From Maridesulfovibrio sp. (GTDB lineage Bacteria; Desulfobacterota; Desulfovibrionia; Desulfovibrionales; Desulfovibrionaceae): DNA of 64,000 nt. Position 1 is the first letter of the stretch, and each line of letters starts with the position of its first letter. Below the pieces are notes generated by a model. It had not been told where the DNA came from. It made no database searches and saw nothing but the letters and a program-made list of their open reading frames with translations. Below, piece by piece: positions 26,015-34,399 of the stretch. The stretch covers positions 434,001-498,000 of the forward strand of contig NZ_OY763931.1 of assembly GCF_963667685.1 (NCBI RefSeq), written 5' to 3'. The position numbers were made by a program, and so were the translations under genes.

Positions 26015-26653
26015 GTGTTGGAAAAATACGAGAAAAAATTTGAACTCTATATCCGATCCGAGATGGTTCAAGACCCGGCTCATGATATCGACCATGTTCG
26101 TAGGGTTGTTAAAACAGCCAAAGAACTGTGCGATAAAGAAGGTGCGAAGTTAGAGGTAGTTTTACCTGCGGCATATTTGCATGACTGTTTCACCTTTCCT
26201 AAAAACCACCCGAAGCGGGCATCAAGCTCCATAGTTGCGGCGGAGAAAGCGGAAGCGTTTCTCATATCGATCGACTACCCGAAAGATCACTTGGCGGAAA
26301 TTAAACACGCAATTGTGGCCCATAGCTTTAGTCTTGGAGTAAAACCTGACACTATTGAGGCTCAAATCGTTCAAGATGCAGACAGGCTTGATGCTCTTGG
26401 TGCGATCGGCATATCACGATGCATTCAGGTAAGCGCAGGTTTTGGCTCCAGTTTGTATCACAGTGAAGACCCCTACGCCGAAAGCCGTGCGCTAGATGAT
26501 AAAGCTTATGCTTTGGACCATTTTCAAGTGAAGCTTTTTAAGATAGCTGAGCAAATGAATACGGCTTCTGCAAGGCAGGAAGCTGAGAAAAGAGTTCGTT
26601 TTATGGAGTTGTACATAGATCAGCTCGGTTCAGAGATACACCTGAAAAGGTGA
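26015..26653 (+). CDS. HD-domain phosphohydrolase (YedJ-like)
   Basis: The 212-residue product is read from GTG 26015, eight bases after AAGGA; adjacent TTG codons are alternatives. Motifs of the HD superfamily are in order: HDIDHVRRV, LHD, AHSFS and DADRLDALGAIG. The last of these and the following RCIQVSAG match the YedJ branch of metal-dependent phosphohydrolases. It is cytosolic and substrate-unknown, with a phosphate ester or nucleotide expected. It is unlinked to its neighbours by clear operon structure. Confidence 0.85.
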   Translation: MLEKYEKKFELYIRSEMVQDPAHDIDHVRRVVKTAKELCDKEGAKLEVVLPAAYLHDCFTFPKNHPKRASSSIVAAEKAEAFLISIDYPKDHLAEIKHAIVAHSFSLGVKPDTIEAQIVQDADRLDALGAIGISRCIQVSAGFGSSLYHSEDPYAESRALDDKAYALDHFQVKLFKIAEQMNTASARQEAEKRVRFMELYIDQLGSEIHLKR

Positions 26654-26950
26654 GTTCAAATTATTTTAATAAATGATAGAAAAGGGTAGAAGGATAAATA
26701 ACAACAGTTGGAGAATAAAGAAGGCAGACGAGGGCGTGTTGTCACCTGGTCTTTACTGTTAATGGAGCACTTCCCCTACACAATTATCACCTGCAGAACT
26801 AATTGTTGAACCTAGCGAACGTTATATAGCCTTTTTTTTCTGAATTAGATTGATTGCAGCCTTTGTAACTGCCTAAATTAAATTCTTATTTGCTTATCAT
26901 TTTTGCTTTCTATTCCATTTTGAATTGTGATTATGCAGTGCCGGATTGGT
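26654..26950. other. Intergenic region before the cysteine synthase promoter
   Basis: About 300 AT-rich bases with no convincing frame, RNA or strong hairpin. I see nothing assignable in it. Confidence 0.4.
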
Positions 26951-27001
26951 TTGACAAAGTTGCGGCAGCGCTCTTAATTGAAAATGAAATTTAATTTCAT
27001 T
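26951..27001 (+). promoter_or_regulatory. Promoter and operator of the cysteine synthase gene
   Basis: TTGACA (26951-26956), a 17-base spacer and TTAATT (26974-26979) form a sigma-70 promoter. Overlapping the expected start site is a perfect 9-1-9 inverted repeat, AATGAAATTTAATTTCATT (26983-27001). A sequence sharing 14 of 19 positions lies before the receptor gene (28170-28188). The length, position and TGA...TCA ends fit a Fur-type repressor site, but the match to the classical Fur box is only partial. Confidence 0.6.
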
Positions 27002-27031
27002 ATGTAGCAAAATCATAAACAGGAGCGCAAA

Positions 27032-27970
27032 ATGATATTTGATAATGTCCTTAAATGTGTCGGCAATACACCTTGCCTGGCATTGAAGCTGGGTAAGAAT
27101 CTTATACATGCCAAGGCTGAATTCATGAATCCCAGTGGTTCTGTAAAGGACCGTGTAGCAGCAAGAATTATCGACCTTGCCATAAATGACGGGAGCCTGC
27201 GTCCGGGGATGTGTATCGCAGAAGCTTCCAGCGGCAACATGGGCATATCGTTGGCGATGGCCGGGGCTGCCTGCGGCTATGATGTGACTATCTATATGTG
27301 TGAGACTGCAAGTGTAGAGCGTCGTAACATAATGCGTATGCTCGGCGCTAACGTGATACTTACCCCGGCGCATCAAAGTGTCGGAGGGGCTGTTGAGGCT
27401 CTAAGAGTTGATGCCGCTTCTGATCCTAATCTATTTCTGGTTAATCAATTCGGTAATAAAGAGAATATACTTGCCCATTACAATGGGACCGGAAAGGAAA
27501 TATGGGAAGACACTGGCGGAAACATAGATTGCTTCATAAACGGTATAGGGAGCGGGGGGACCATGATGGGGGTGGGAACCTATCTGCGGGAACGTAACCC
27601 GGATATTCGGTTAATTGCTGTAGAGCCGAAGGGAGCGGCCTCTCTTTTAGGGCATAAACCCAAATTACACAGCATTGAAGGTATTGGTGACGGGTTCCTG
27701 CCGGATATAGTTAAGCCGGAATACATTGATGCCATTCAAGAAATTTCTGATGCTCAAGCCATCGAATATGCCCGGAAGCTTGCGCGGGATAAAGGGATTT
27801 TCATTGGAATGTCAGCAGGGGCCAACCTTGCCGCTGCCGAAATAGTGATGAATGAACATCCGGACTGGCGTATTGCTACTATTCTTCCTGATAGAGCTGA
27901 GAGGTACTTCAGTACTCAATTGTTTGCTGGGCAACCGAATATTGTAAGCAAGGGGCGGACCGCAGCTTGA
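27032..27970 (+). CDS. cysK: Cysteine synthase (PLP-dependent)
   Basis: The 312-residue protein starts at ATG 27032 behind AGGAGCG. It carries the CysK/CysM PLP-lysine motif NPSGSVKDR and the phosphate-binding loop GIGSGGT. The substrate loop reads ASSGNMG where typical enzymes have TSGNTG. It makes L-cysteine from O-acetylserine (or O-phosphoserine) and sulfide. It stands first before the metallophore operon, whose synthases use three cysteines, and it carries an operator like the receptor's. A dedicated cysteine supply is a sensible inference. The altered loop leaves room for a different beta-substitution. Confidence 0.88.
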   Translation: MIFDNVLKCVGNTPCLALKLGKNLIHAKAEFMNPSGSVKDRVAARIIDLAINDGSLRPGMCIAEASSGNMGISLAMAGAACGYDVTIYMCETASVERRNIMRMLGANVILTPAHQSVGGAVEALRVDAASDPNLFLVNQFGNKENILAHYNGTGKEIWEDTGGNIDCFINGIGSGGTMMGVGTYLRERNPDIRLIAVEPKGAASLLGHKPKLHSIEGIGDGFLPDIVKPEYIDAIQEISDAQAIEYARKLARDKGIFIGMSAGANLAAAEIVMNEHPDWRIATILPDRAERYFSTQLFAGQPNIVSKGRTAA

Positions 27971-28036
27971 TTGCATAACCTTAACCATAACAACCTATGG
28001 CCTACTTCTGAATTTATCCAGGCCATATGTGAAAAG

Positions 28037-28084
28037 AGCAGTGTAGAAACGGGATTGATACCGTCAATGCACTGCTTTTTTTTT
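28037..28084 (+). terminator. Intrinsic terminator after cysteine synthase
   Basis: AGCAGTG (28037-28043) pairs with CACTGCT (28070-28076), followed by eight more T. An inner ACGG/CCGT pair extends the structure. It separates cysK from the receptor promoter region. Confidence 0.7.
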
Positions 28085-28138
28085 GAAATTAAATGCTGGG
28101 CACAATTTTTATATAGTTATTGTTTCGATCTATTTCAG

Positions 28139-28188
28139 GCGATGAAAGGAAAAATTCATGCGATATAAGATTGAAATTGAAAGTCAAT
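28139..28188 (+). promoter_or_regulatory. Candidate regulator sites upstream of the receptor gene
   Basis: Two features overlap. First, GCGAT occurs at 28139 and 28160, exactly 21 bases apart, each followed by AAG two bases later; direct repeats at two helical turns are typical of AraC-family activators, and one is encoded at 38657-39649. Second, ATTGAAATTGAAAGTCAAT (28170-28188) is an imperfect palindrome matching 14 of 19 positions of the cysK operator. Together they suggest activation by AraC plus repression by Fur or a similar protein. Confidence 0.4.
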
Positions 28189-28272
28189 ATAAACAGTGTC
28201 TGAAATAACCGGTCCTCATAAGGGAATAACGGCAACAATAGAAACTTATGGGGCATCATTAGGAGTGAAAGA

Positions 28273-30339
28273 ATGAATATGAGGAAGATTTATGGTGCTA
28301 TGTCGTTGGTCGTTATGCTGTCGCTGACGACCGGCGCATATGCCGAGGAAAAGAAAGAGTATCAGCTCGAAAGCATGACCGTGACAGCCCAGAAGGTGGG
28401 GGAAGACATTCAGGATGTCCCGATAAGTATTTCTGCTTTCTCGGACGTCATGCTTGAAGAGAAGGAAATCAACAAGTTTGACGATTTGATTCAGTATGTC
28501 CCCAACATGTTTTTGCGCAAGAACAGTGTGGACAGTGAAATCGTAATCAGGGGTATTTCCTCTTACGCCAGCTCTCTGTACTCCACTGCTGGTTTTTATG
28601 TGGACGGTGTCAACTATCCTATCCACCAGATGCAGGACATGGATTTTATAGATATTGAACGCGTTGAAGTACTAAAGGGACCTCAAGGTGTTTTGTATGG
28701 TCGAAACTCTCAGTCCGGTGTTGTTAGTATCATTACAAAACAACCTTCAAACGAATTTTCTGCAAAAGTATTTTCAGATATCGGTGTATGGAACACTGAT
28801 GAATCAAACTTCATTTTCAGAGAGGGGTTTAACGCAAATATTCCCATAAAAGAAGATACCTTCAATATGAGAGTGAGCTTTCAAAAAGAAGATTCTAAAG
28901 GCTGGATGGAAAATATTTATAACGACGATGATGCCATGGAAGTAGATCATATAGGAGGTAGGGCTACTGCTCTTTGGACTCCTAATGATGATCTTGGGAT
29001 TACATTTATTTTTGAAGGTAGAAATAAAGATGATGGTATCGGAGTATACCGTTTTGAAAGCGGTGAATATTCAACACCACGTAATGAGATTGCATGGAAT
29101 GGCAACAATAGAAACGAAGTCTATTCCGACTCTGAGATTATTAAAGTGGAATATGATGCAGGGATTTTTGATGTAACTTCTATCACCGGTCGCCATGGAT
29201 ATTTTCAGAGGTTTGTCAACGACTACGACATGAGTACTCAAGACTTCGGTGATTCCGGCAGTACTTACGATGTACAGGTTATCAGTGAAGAGTTCAGGCT
29301 TTCTTCTAAGAAAGATGAAAATGCCGTGATCGACTGGCTTGGCGGACTTTATGCTTACAAAGAGGATCTGGATACGGATTATTTCGGATATGGAAAGCAT
29401 AATACTGATCAAGACAACTGGGGGACAGCACTATTCGGTCAGGGAACATGGAATATGACTCCTGACTGGCACCTTACTTTGGGCGCGCGTGTCGACTACG
29501 TTAACTTGGATGCTAAAAAAGACCTTGATCTTACAGATTTCGGAGAGGGAACAAGTACTCTCAAAGGCAGCATAAGTTCAGTTGAATTTCTCCCCAGTGC
29601 AACTGTTACCTATGATGTTACTTCAGATATAACTTCTTATGCCAAGATCAGTCGCGGATATCTCGCCGGCGGTTTTGATTACGCTACATCTGTCACTGAT
29701 GAGCAATTCAAATACGATCCTGAATACAGCATGAACTACGAATTAGGCATGAAGTCCACTTGGCTTGAGAAAAGCCTGATTGCAAACGTAGCCGCATTTT
29801 ATATCGATATTACCGATAAACAGGTGGCCCAGCTGGAGCCTATTGCTTCCAACCCTGACAACAGGAGAATTGTAAACGCCGCTAAAGCGCAGTCCTTCGG
29901 TGCAGAGCTGGAACTCCAATTCAAGCCTATTGACGGATTACTGCTTACTTCTTCTGCCGGTTATGTGAACAGCCGTTTGCGCGATTGGAAAACAGTTGAA
30001 GACTCTTTTGATTACGACGGTAAGAAAACTCCCGGCTCTCCAGACTGGACCTACACTTTCGGCGCCACCTACCGTTGGGATAACGGTTTTATGGTCAGTG
30101 CGGATTGCACCGGCCTTAGTTCCTATTACACAGACCCCAAAAACAAGAATGAAGTTGACGGACGTTTCTTAGTTAACCCGAGTATCGGATACGAAGGTGA
30201 AAACTTCGAAGTGGTTCTCTGGGCGAAAAACGTTTTCAACGAAGAGTACAACGAAAACGAATGGGATTGGGCCGGCAGTACTTTGGTTCAGCAGGGCGAA
30301 CCTGGTTCGTACGGTGTTCGTCTTGGCTACCATTTCTAA
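28273..30339 (+). CDS. TonB-dependent outer-membrane receptor for the metallophore
   Basis: The 688-residue protein starts at ATG 28273 behind TAGGAG. A signal peptide ends near the Ala of GAYAEE. The TonB box region is ESMTVTAQK (about residues 34-42). The plug domain (about 45-160) contains DVPISISAF, GFYVDGVNYP and ERVEVLKGPQGVLYGRNSQS. The rest is the 22-strand barrel, ending in aromatic YGVRLGYHF. Its length and plug sequence resemble FyuA-type receptors. It should import the metal complex made by the synthases of this locus, powered by the TonB system at 60,900-64,000. It is the first gene of the rightward operon. Confidence 0.93.
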   Translation: MNMRKIYGAMSLVVMLSLTTGAYAEEKKEYQLESMTVTAQKVGEDIQDVPISISAFSDVMLEEKEINKFDDLIQYVPNMFLRKNSVDSEIVIRGISSYASSLYSTAGFYVDGVNYPIHQMQDMDFIDIERVEVLKGPQGVLYGRNSQSGVVSIITKQPSNEFSAKVFSDIGVWNTDESNFIFREGFNANIPIKEDTFNMRVSFQKEDSKGWMENIYNDDDAMEVDHIGGRATALWTPNDDLGITFIFEGRNKDDGIGVYRFESGEYSTPRNEIAWNGNNRNEVYSDSEIIKVEYDAGIFDVTSITGRHGYFQRFVNDYDMSTQDFGDSGSTYDVQVISEEFRLSSKKDENAVIDWLGGLYAYKEDLDTDYFGYGKHNTDQDNWGTALFGQGTWNMTPDWHLTLGARVDYVNLDAKKDLDLTDFGEGTSTLKGSISSVEFLPSATVTYDVTSDITSYAKISRGYLAGGFDYATSVTDEQFKYDPEYSMNYELGMKSTWLEKSLIANVAAFYIDITDKQVAQLEPIASNPDNRRIVNAAKAQSFGAELELQFKPIDGLLLTSSAGYVNSRLRDWKTVEDSFDYDGKKTPGSPDWTYTFGATYRWDNGFMVSADCTGLSSYYTDPKNKNEVDGRFLVNPSIGYEGENFEVVLWAKNVFNEEYNENEWDWAGSTLVQQGEPGSYGVRLGYHF

Positions 30340-30347
30340 AAAACATA

Positions 30348-30379
30348 GCCCTGTCCGCATCACTTAACGTGGACAGGGC
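30348..30379 (+). other. Intercistronic hairpin after the receptor gene
   Basis: GCCCTGTCC pairs with GGACAGGGC around a 14-base loop. No T-tract follows, so it is more likely an mRNA-stabilising or processing element than a terminator. Confidence 0.6.
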
Positions 30380-30397
30380 AATTCAATGGAGAAAAAG

Positions 30398-31243
30398 ATG
30401 GCTAGAAAATTATGGATAAACATGACTGAGTCTTTTGGTCTGCATAAATCTCTTGAGACTCCTCCGTGGCATTATTTTGTAAGTCTTGGTTACGGCCATG
30501 TCGTCCCTAATGATGATTTTGTTGATGCGGCTTTGACTTTGGATTCATTTGAGTTGCTTTCCCCTTCTATGAAAAAGACAGATTTATGTGCTCCGGAAGG
30601 GAAAGTGAAGAACCTCGATTCCGCCGCCGGGGCTACAGTTAGTGTCGGTGATGTCGCCCCGCGTAAAATAGCTTTCAATGATAAAGCTGAAAAGGGCGTG
30701 CATCAGGTCGTCGCTGCTACCAAAGAGGAGTTTTTCGCACTCTGGGAGGAGGACGGAAAAGTTCAGACTGCGAATCTGCCATTGAACAAAGTTGCTGATA
30801 AAAACGTACTTACCAGCGTAAAATATCAGGCTTTCGCCAAAACTTATTTGAAAAATGAAGAGTGGAAACAGCCGAAAGCCATGGGCCACGCTCTTGAAAT
30901 AATCCCGTTGACGGACCTTAGTAATGTTCATGTAGGTGACTGGGTCACATTTCAGGTTGATTTTATGGGTAAACCATTCACCTGCACTCAGGAATCCATG
31001 GAGTTTCTCCTAGCTTCTTCAAACACTTTCGGTGGAGAGGGCGGAGGTGAGTTGGAAGGTTTCTTCCTTTCAGCCTATATCGTCAATGGACGTGCCAGAA
31101 TCAAAATGCCCACATCCGGTCAATGGCTCATCAATGTTTTTTCAAGACAGGATGTCACTCCTGACAATGAACTGAAAGAGTTAAGCGACAGCTGCCGCAA
31201 GGTTTACTACGGCAGTAGCGTTACCTTTAACGTGAAAGCCTAA
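30398..31243 (+). CDS. DUF4198-like protein without signal peptide
   Basis: The 281-residue product is read from ATG 30398, six bases after GGAG; an ATG at 30386 overlaps that site. It aligns by eye along its length with the exported DUF4198 protein at 59351-60247. Shared elements include LWINMTES against LWVNLFES, the GYGHVVPNDD against GWGHFSPIDD pair, VTFQVDFMGKPFT against VPFDVSFMGKPVN, FFLSAYIVNGRARI against FFLSAYIMNGKAEF, and the C-terminal VSFTAKP-like strand. Unlike the paralogue it begins where the mature chain begins and has no export signal, so it should stay in the cytosol. DUF4198 proteins often accompany metal-uptake systems. Its exact role is unknown. Confidence 0.75.
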   Translation: MARKLWINMTESFGLHKSLETPPWHYFVSLGYGHVVPNDDFVDAALTLDSFELLSPSMKKTDLCAPEGKVKNLDSAAGATVSVGDVAPRKIAFNDKAEKGVHQVVAATKEEFFALWEEDGKVQTANLPLNKVADKNVLTSVKYQAFAKTYLKNEEWKQPKAMGHALEIIPLTDLSNVHVGDWVTFQVDFMGKPFTCTQESMEFLLASSNTFGGEGGGELEGFFLSAYIVNGRARIKMPTSGQWLINVFSRQDVTPDNELKELSDSCRKVYYGSSVTFNVKA

Positions 31244-31252
31244 AAAGTAATT

Positions 31253-31281
31253 ATAAGGGGGGCGTATGACGCTCCCCTTAT
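31253..31281 (+). other. Intercistronic hairpin before the RND gene
   Basis: Thirteen-base-pair hairpin ATAAGGGGGGCGT-ATG-ACGCTCCCCTTAT (one G-T pair) without a following T-tract. It is probably an mRNA stability or processing element. Confidence 0.6.
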
Positions 31282-31296
31282 TCAGAGAGAAATATA

Positions 31297-33636
31297 ATGA
31301 CTGAACGATCTTACTCCTTTTTTTCTGCATTGGGAGAGTTTCTGGTTAAACGCAGGTGGATTTGTTTTCTCCTTGTAATTGTTCTCAGCGCATCTGCTGT
31401 GCTCCTGTCACAAGGGTTGAAGTTTAACGGATCTCTTAAGGTCTGGTTTGTTGAAGACGATCCCGCCATGCAGCGGCTTGAAGATTTTAAGCGAGAATTC
31501 GGTAACGACCATTTTGTTTATCTGCTTGCGGAGCCTGCTGAAGGCGGTGATGTTTTTACTCCCGAGACCATAACTTTGTTGCGTGATCTGGCAAACGAGC
31601 TGGAAGCAGAGGTCCCGCATCTGAAGGACATGAACTGGGTCGGTAATGCTGAGACTGTCGACCCCATGGTGGGTGGGATCAAGATCGTTCGTCTATTTGA
31701 TGAAGATGTTCCTGAAGATGACGGTGAAATGCATCAGAGAAGGGACCGGGCACTTGCGGAAAAAGATTTTGTCGGGCGTTTTATTTCACCGCGTGGTGAT
31801 GTGGCCGGGATTCTTTTGGAAATGAATGCTTACCCAGAGGGAACTGCAAACCCTGAATCCATGGTCGCGTATACTGTGTACTCAATCCTCAAAAAGGATA
31901 AGTACTCAAAGTTGAAGACATGGGTGGTTGGTGAGCCCGCATTCATGTTCAATTATAATGTGCTGGCAGGTAAGGAAACTCCTATGCTTTTCGGACTCTG
32001 CATACTGGTGCAGTTGATCCTGCTGGCATTGCTGACAAGGTCTTTTCGTTCTTCGGTCGCTCCACTGCTTGTGGTTGTATTGAGTGTAATGTGGACATTC
32101 GGGATAATAGGTTTAATTGGATTTGACTTGAACCTATTGATAATCGGGTTGCCTGTTATTCTGGTTTGTGTGGGTATCGGTGATGCCGTTCACGTTATTG
32201 TTGCCTTTAATACTGAGTATCGAGCCGGCGTTCCCCGTAAAGAGGCTTTGAAGAATGCCGTAGCCAAGGTTGCTCTACCCTGCCTGCTTACAACTGCCAC
32301 TACTGCCGCTGGTTTCTTTTCATTTATTACCGCCCCTATGGAGCCTTTCCGGGAAATGGCCTTATACGTTCCCGGTGGTGTATTTGCTGCGTTGATTCTA
32401 ACTTTTCTACTGGTTCCCTTTATTTTCTCCTTCGGTCGCGAACACCCCAGGAAGATGGTTGAGAATATTGTGGAACGGAAAAGTGATGTTTTTGAAAAAA
32501 TATTTGCAAAGATTGCTGATCTGGTACTTTCCGCTCCTAAAAAAGTTTCGGTTTTCTTCACAGTTATGGGGTTAATGGGGCTTATCGGTGCTTTTTATGT
32601 CCAGATTGAGACCAACAACACCCACCTGCTGACTAAAGAAGTTCCCATGCGACAGGCCATAGAACACGTGGACTCTTCCATGGGCGGTTCAATGGCTATT
32701 GAAGTTATTCTGGATACCGAGACTCCTGATGGTGCGAAGAAAGTAGAATTCCTTAAGTATATGCAGGATTTGGAGCAGATCATTGAAAAGAATCCGCTGG
32801 TGGCCGACACAACAAGTGTTCTTGATGCGCTTAGGAAGGTACGTCGGGCCATGCACGGCGGTGATGAAGCATATTACGCACTGCCGGAAAATGACAAGGC
32901 GGCTTCGGAATACCTTTTCCTTTACGAAATGTCCGGTGGTGATCAGCTGGATAAGATGCTGTCTTTTGACGGTTCGGTTGCCCGAATCAATGTAAGGACT
33001 TCTGCTTTGGGAACACGGGAAGCAAGGCAGTTGCGGGAAGAGATTCTAGCAGAGGCGGCAAAGTTTATCCCCAAAAATGTGAAAGTAGAAACAACAGGCT
33101 CCGTGGATCTTTCCGTAGCCCTTACCGACAATATCGCACTGGGGCAGAACACTAGCTTCGCCATGGCGTTTATAGCCATCACAATTATGATGATTCTCTC
33201 CATGCGTTCAATCAAAGTCGGTGTCCTGAGCATGGTGCCGAATGTTTTTCCTGTCTTAATGGTAATGGGGCTGCTTGGAGCGGCAGGGATTTTTATGGAC
33301 ACTGTTGTGATGAGTGTCAGTGCCATGATTATCGGTGTTGCAGTGGACGATACTATTCATTTCTTTATCCGTCTCCGCCGGGAATTTGAGTCTTCAGGCA
33401 AGTATGAATCAGCTGTACGGGCAACCATAATGGGCGCCGGTAGACCTTTGCTGTTCACAACGCTGGCTCTCTCTTTGGGGTTTGCGACACTTATGTTTTC
33501 AGTAATGACCGGCTGGATCAAGGTTGGTGCACTTGCCGGATATGCATTTTCATGCGCTCTGCTGGCAGACCTGTTCTTTGCTCCGGCTCTGGTGTTGATC
33601 TTTAAGCCTTTCGGACCTGAAAAAGAAGAAGGATAA
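31297..33636 (+). CDS. RND/MMPL-family exporter
   Basis: The 779-residue inner-membrane protein has two repeats, each with a leading membrane span, a large periplasmic loop and five further spans. The first periplasmic loop begins with SLKVWFVEDDPAMQRLEDFK, typical of the predicted-exporter (MMPL) branch of the RND superfamily. The spans carry GIGDAVHVIV and GVAVDDTIHFF, with the Asp residues expected for proton coupling. It is directly followed by the thioesterase gene and later by LolA-like and DUF1302-like genes, the set that usually travels with this exporter family. A role in secreting the metallophore is inferred. Confidence 0.88.
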   Translation: MTERSYSFFSALGEFLVKRRWICFLLVIVLSASAVLLSQGLKFNGSLKVWFVEDDPAMQRLEDFKREFGNDHFVYLLAEPAEGGDVFTPETITLLRDLANELEAEVPHLKDMNWVGNAETVDPMVGGIKIVRLFDEDVPEDDGEMHQRRDRALAEKDFVGRFISPRGDVAGILLEMNAYPEGTANPESMVAYTVYSILKKDKYSKLKTWVVGEPAFMFNYNVLAGKETPMLFGLCILVQLILLALLTRSFRSSVAPLLVVVLSVMWTFGIIGLIGFDLNLLIIGLPVILVCVGIGDAVHVIVAFNTEYRAGVPRKEALKNAVAKVALPCLLTTATTAAGFFSFITAPMEPFREMALYVPGGVFAALILTFLLVPFIFSFGREHPRKMVENIVERKSDVFEKIFAKIADLVLSAPKKVSVFFTVMGLMGLIGAFYVQIETNNTHLLTKEVPMRQAIEHVDSSMGGSMAIEVILDTETPDGAKKVEFLKYMQDLEQIIEKNPLVADTTSVLDALRKVRRAMHGGDEAYYALPENDKAASEYLFLYEMSGGDQLDKMLSFDGSVARINVRTSALGTREARQLREEILAEAAKFIPKNVKVETTGSVDLSVALTDNIALGQNTSFAMAFIAITIMMILSMRSIKVGVLSMVPNVFPVLMVMGLLGAAGIFMDTVVMSVSAMIIGVAVDDTIHFFIRLRREFESSGKYESAVRATIMGAGRPLLFTTLALSLGFATLMFSVMTGWIKVGALAGYAFSCALLADLFFAPALVLIFKPFGPEKEEG

Positions 33637-33640
33637 GAAG

Positions 33641-34399
33641 ATGTCAGCTTGGATTATGCCTAAAATTAATAACTCAGCACGGGGACGGCTGTTCTGCTTT
33701 CCCTTTGCCGGTGGTGGTGCCTCTGCTTATCGCAATTGGCTGAATGAATCGTCAGATGATCTGGAGATTATAGCCATACAGCCCCCGGGACGGGAAAACA
33801 GAATGGGTGACCGTCCCTTGGAAAGCATGGATGAAATCGTGACCGGGGCTGTACGGGAGATTCTGAAGATTAGCGATTGTCCGTTTTCTTTTTTCGGGCA
33901 CAGTCTTGGTGCCAGAGTCGCATTTGAATGCGTGCGCAGGCTTCGTCAACTGAACTGCCCGCTACCGGAACATTTATTTGTTTCCGGCAGCAGGTCTCCT
34001 GAGCTTCCGGAACCGAAACCATTGCACCATCTCGATGACAGCAGCTTTGTGGAAGAGTTGAAACGTTTCAGCGGAACTCCGCAGGTTATTCTTGAGAACA
34101 GGGAATTGATGGAGTTCTTTCTGCCCATCCTGCGTGCTGATTTCACTGTAGACGAGACATACCGTTTCGTTGAAGCCGCACCGCTGTCAGTACCTGTCAC
34201 TGCTTTTTGCGGCACTGATGATGAAGAAGCGACCTTTGATGAAATGGAAGGGTGGCGCAGGCATACAGTCAGCTCTTTTTCCCTGCATTCTGTGAAAGGG
34301 GAGCACTTTTTTATCCTTGAAGCCTGGCGTGATGTTCTCGGATATATCCGTGAAACACTGTCTTCGCACGAATCCTTCTGTTTACGTGATGCAGTATAA
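33641..34399 (+). CDS. Type II (editing) thioesterase
   Basis: The 252-residue alpha/beta hydrolase resembles GrsT, YbtT and PchC. It has LFCFPFAGGGASAYRNW at the N-terminus, nucleophile Ser88 in FFGHSLGARVAFE, an Asp region near AFCGTDDE, and the catalytic His in VKGEHFFI. Such enzymes remove stalled or wrong acyl groups from carrier domains. Neither giant synthase carries its own thioesterase, so this stand-alone enzyme is the only one in the locus. It starts four bases after the RND stop and overlaps the next gene. Confidence 0.92.
   Translation: MSAWIMPKINNSARGRLFCFPFAGGGASAYRNWLNESSDDLEIIAIQPPGRENRMGDRPLESMDEIVTGAVREILKISDCPFSFFGHSLGARVAFECVRRLRQLNCPLPEHLFVSGSRSPELPEPKPLHHLDDSSFVEELKRFSGTPQVILENRELMEFFLPILRADFTVDETYRFVEAAPLSVPVTAFCGTDDEEATFDEMEGWRRHTVSSFSLHSVKGEHFFILEAWRDVLGYIRETLSSHESFCLRDAV

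Noticed and set aside
26897..27376. Leftward 159-codon frame across the cysteine synthase start
   Set aside because: Antisense to a clear PLP enzyme and its promoter, with no binding site.
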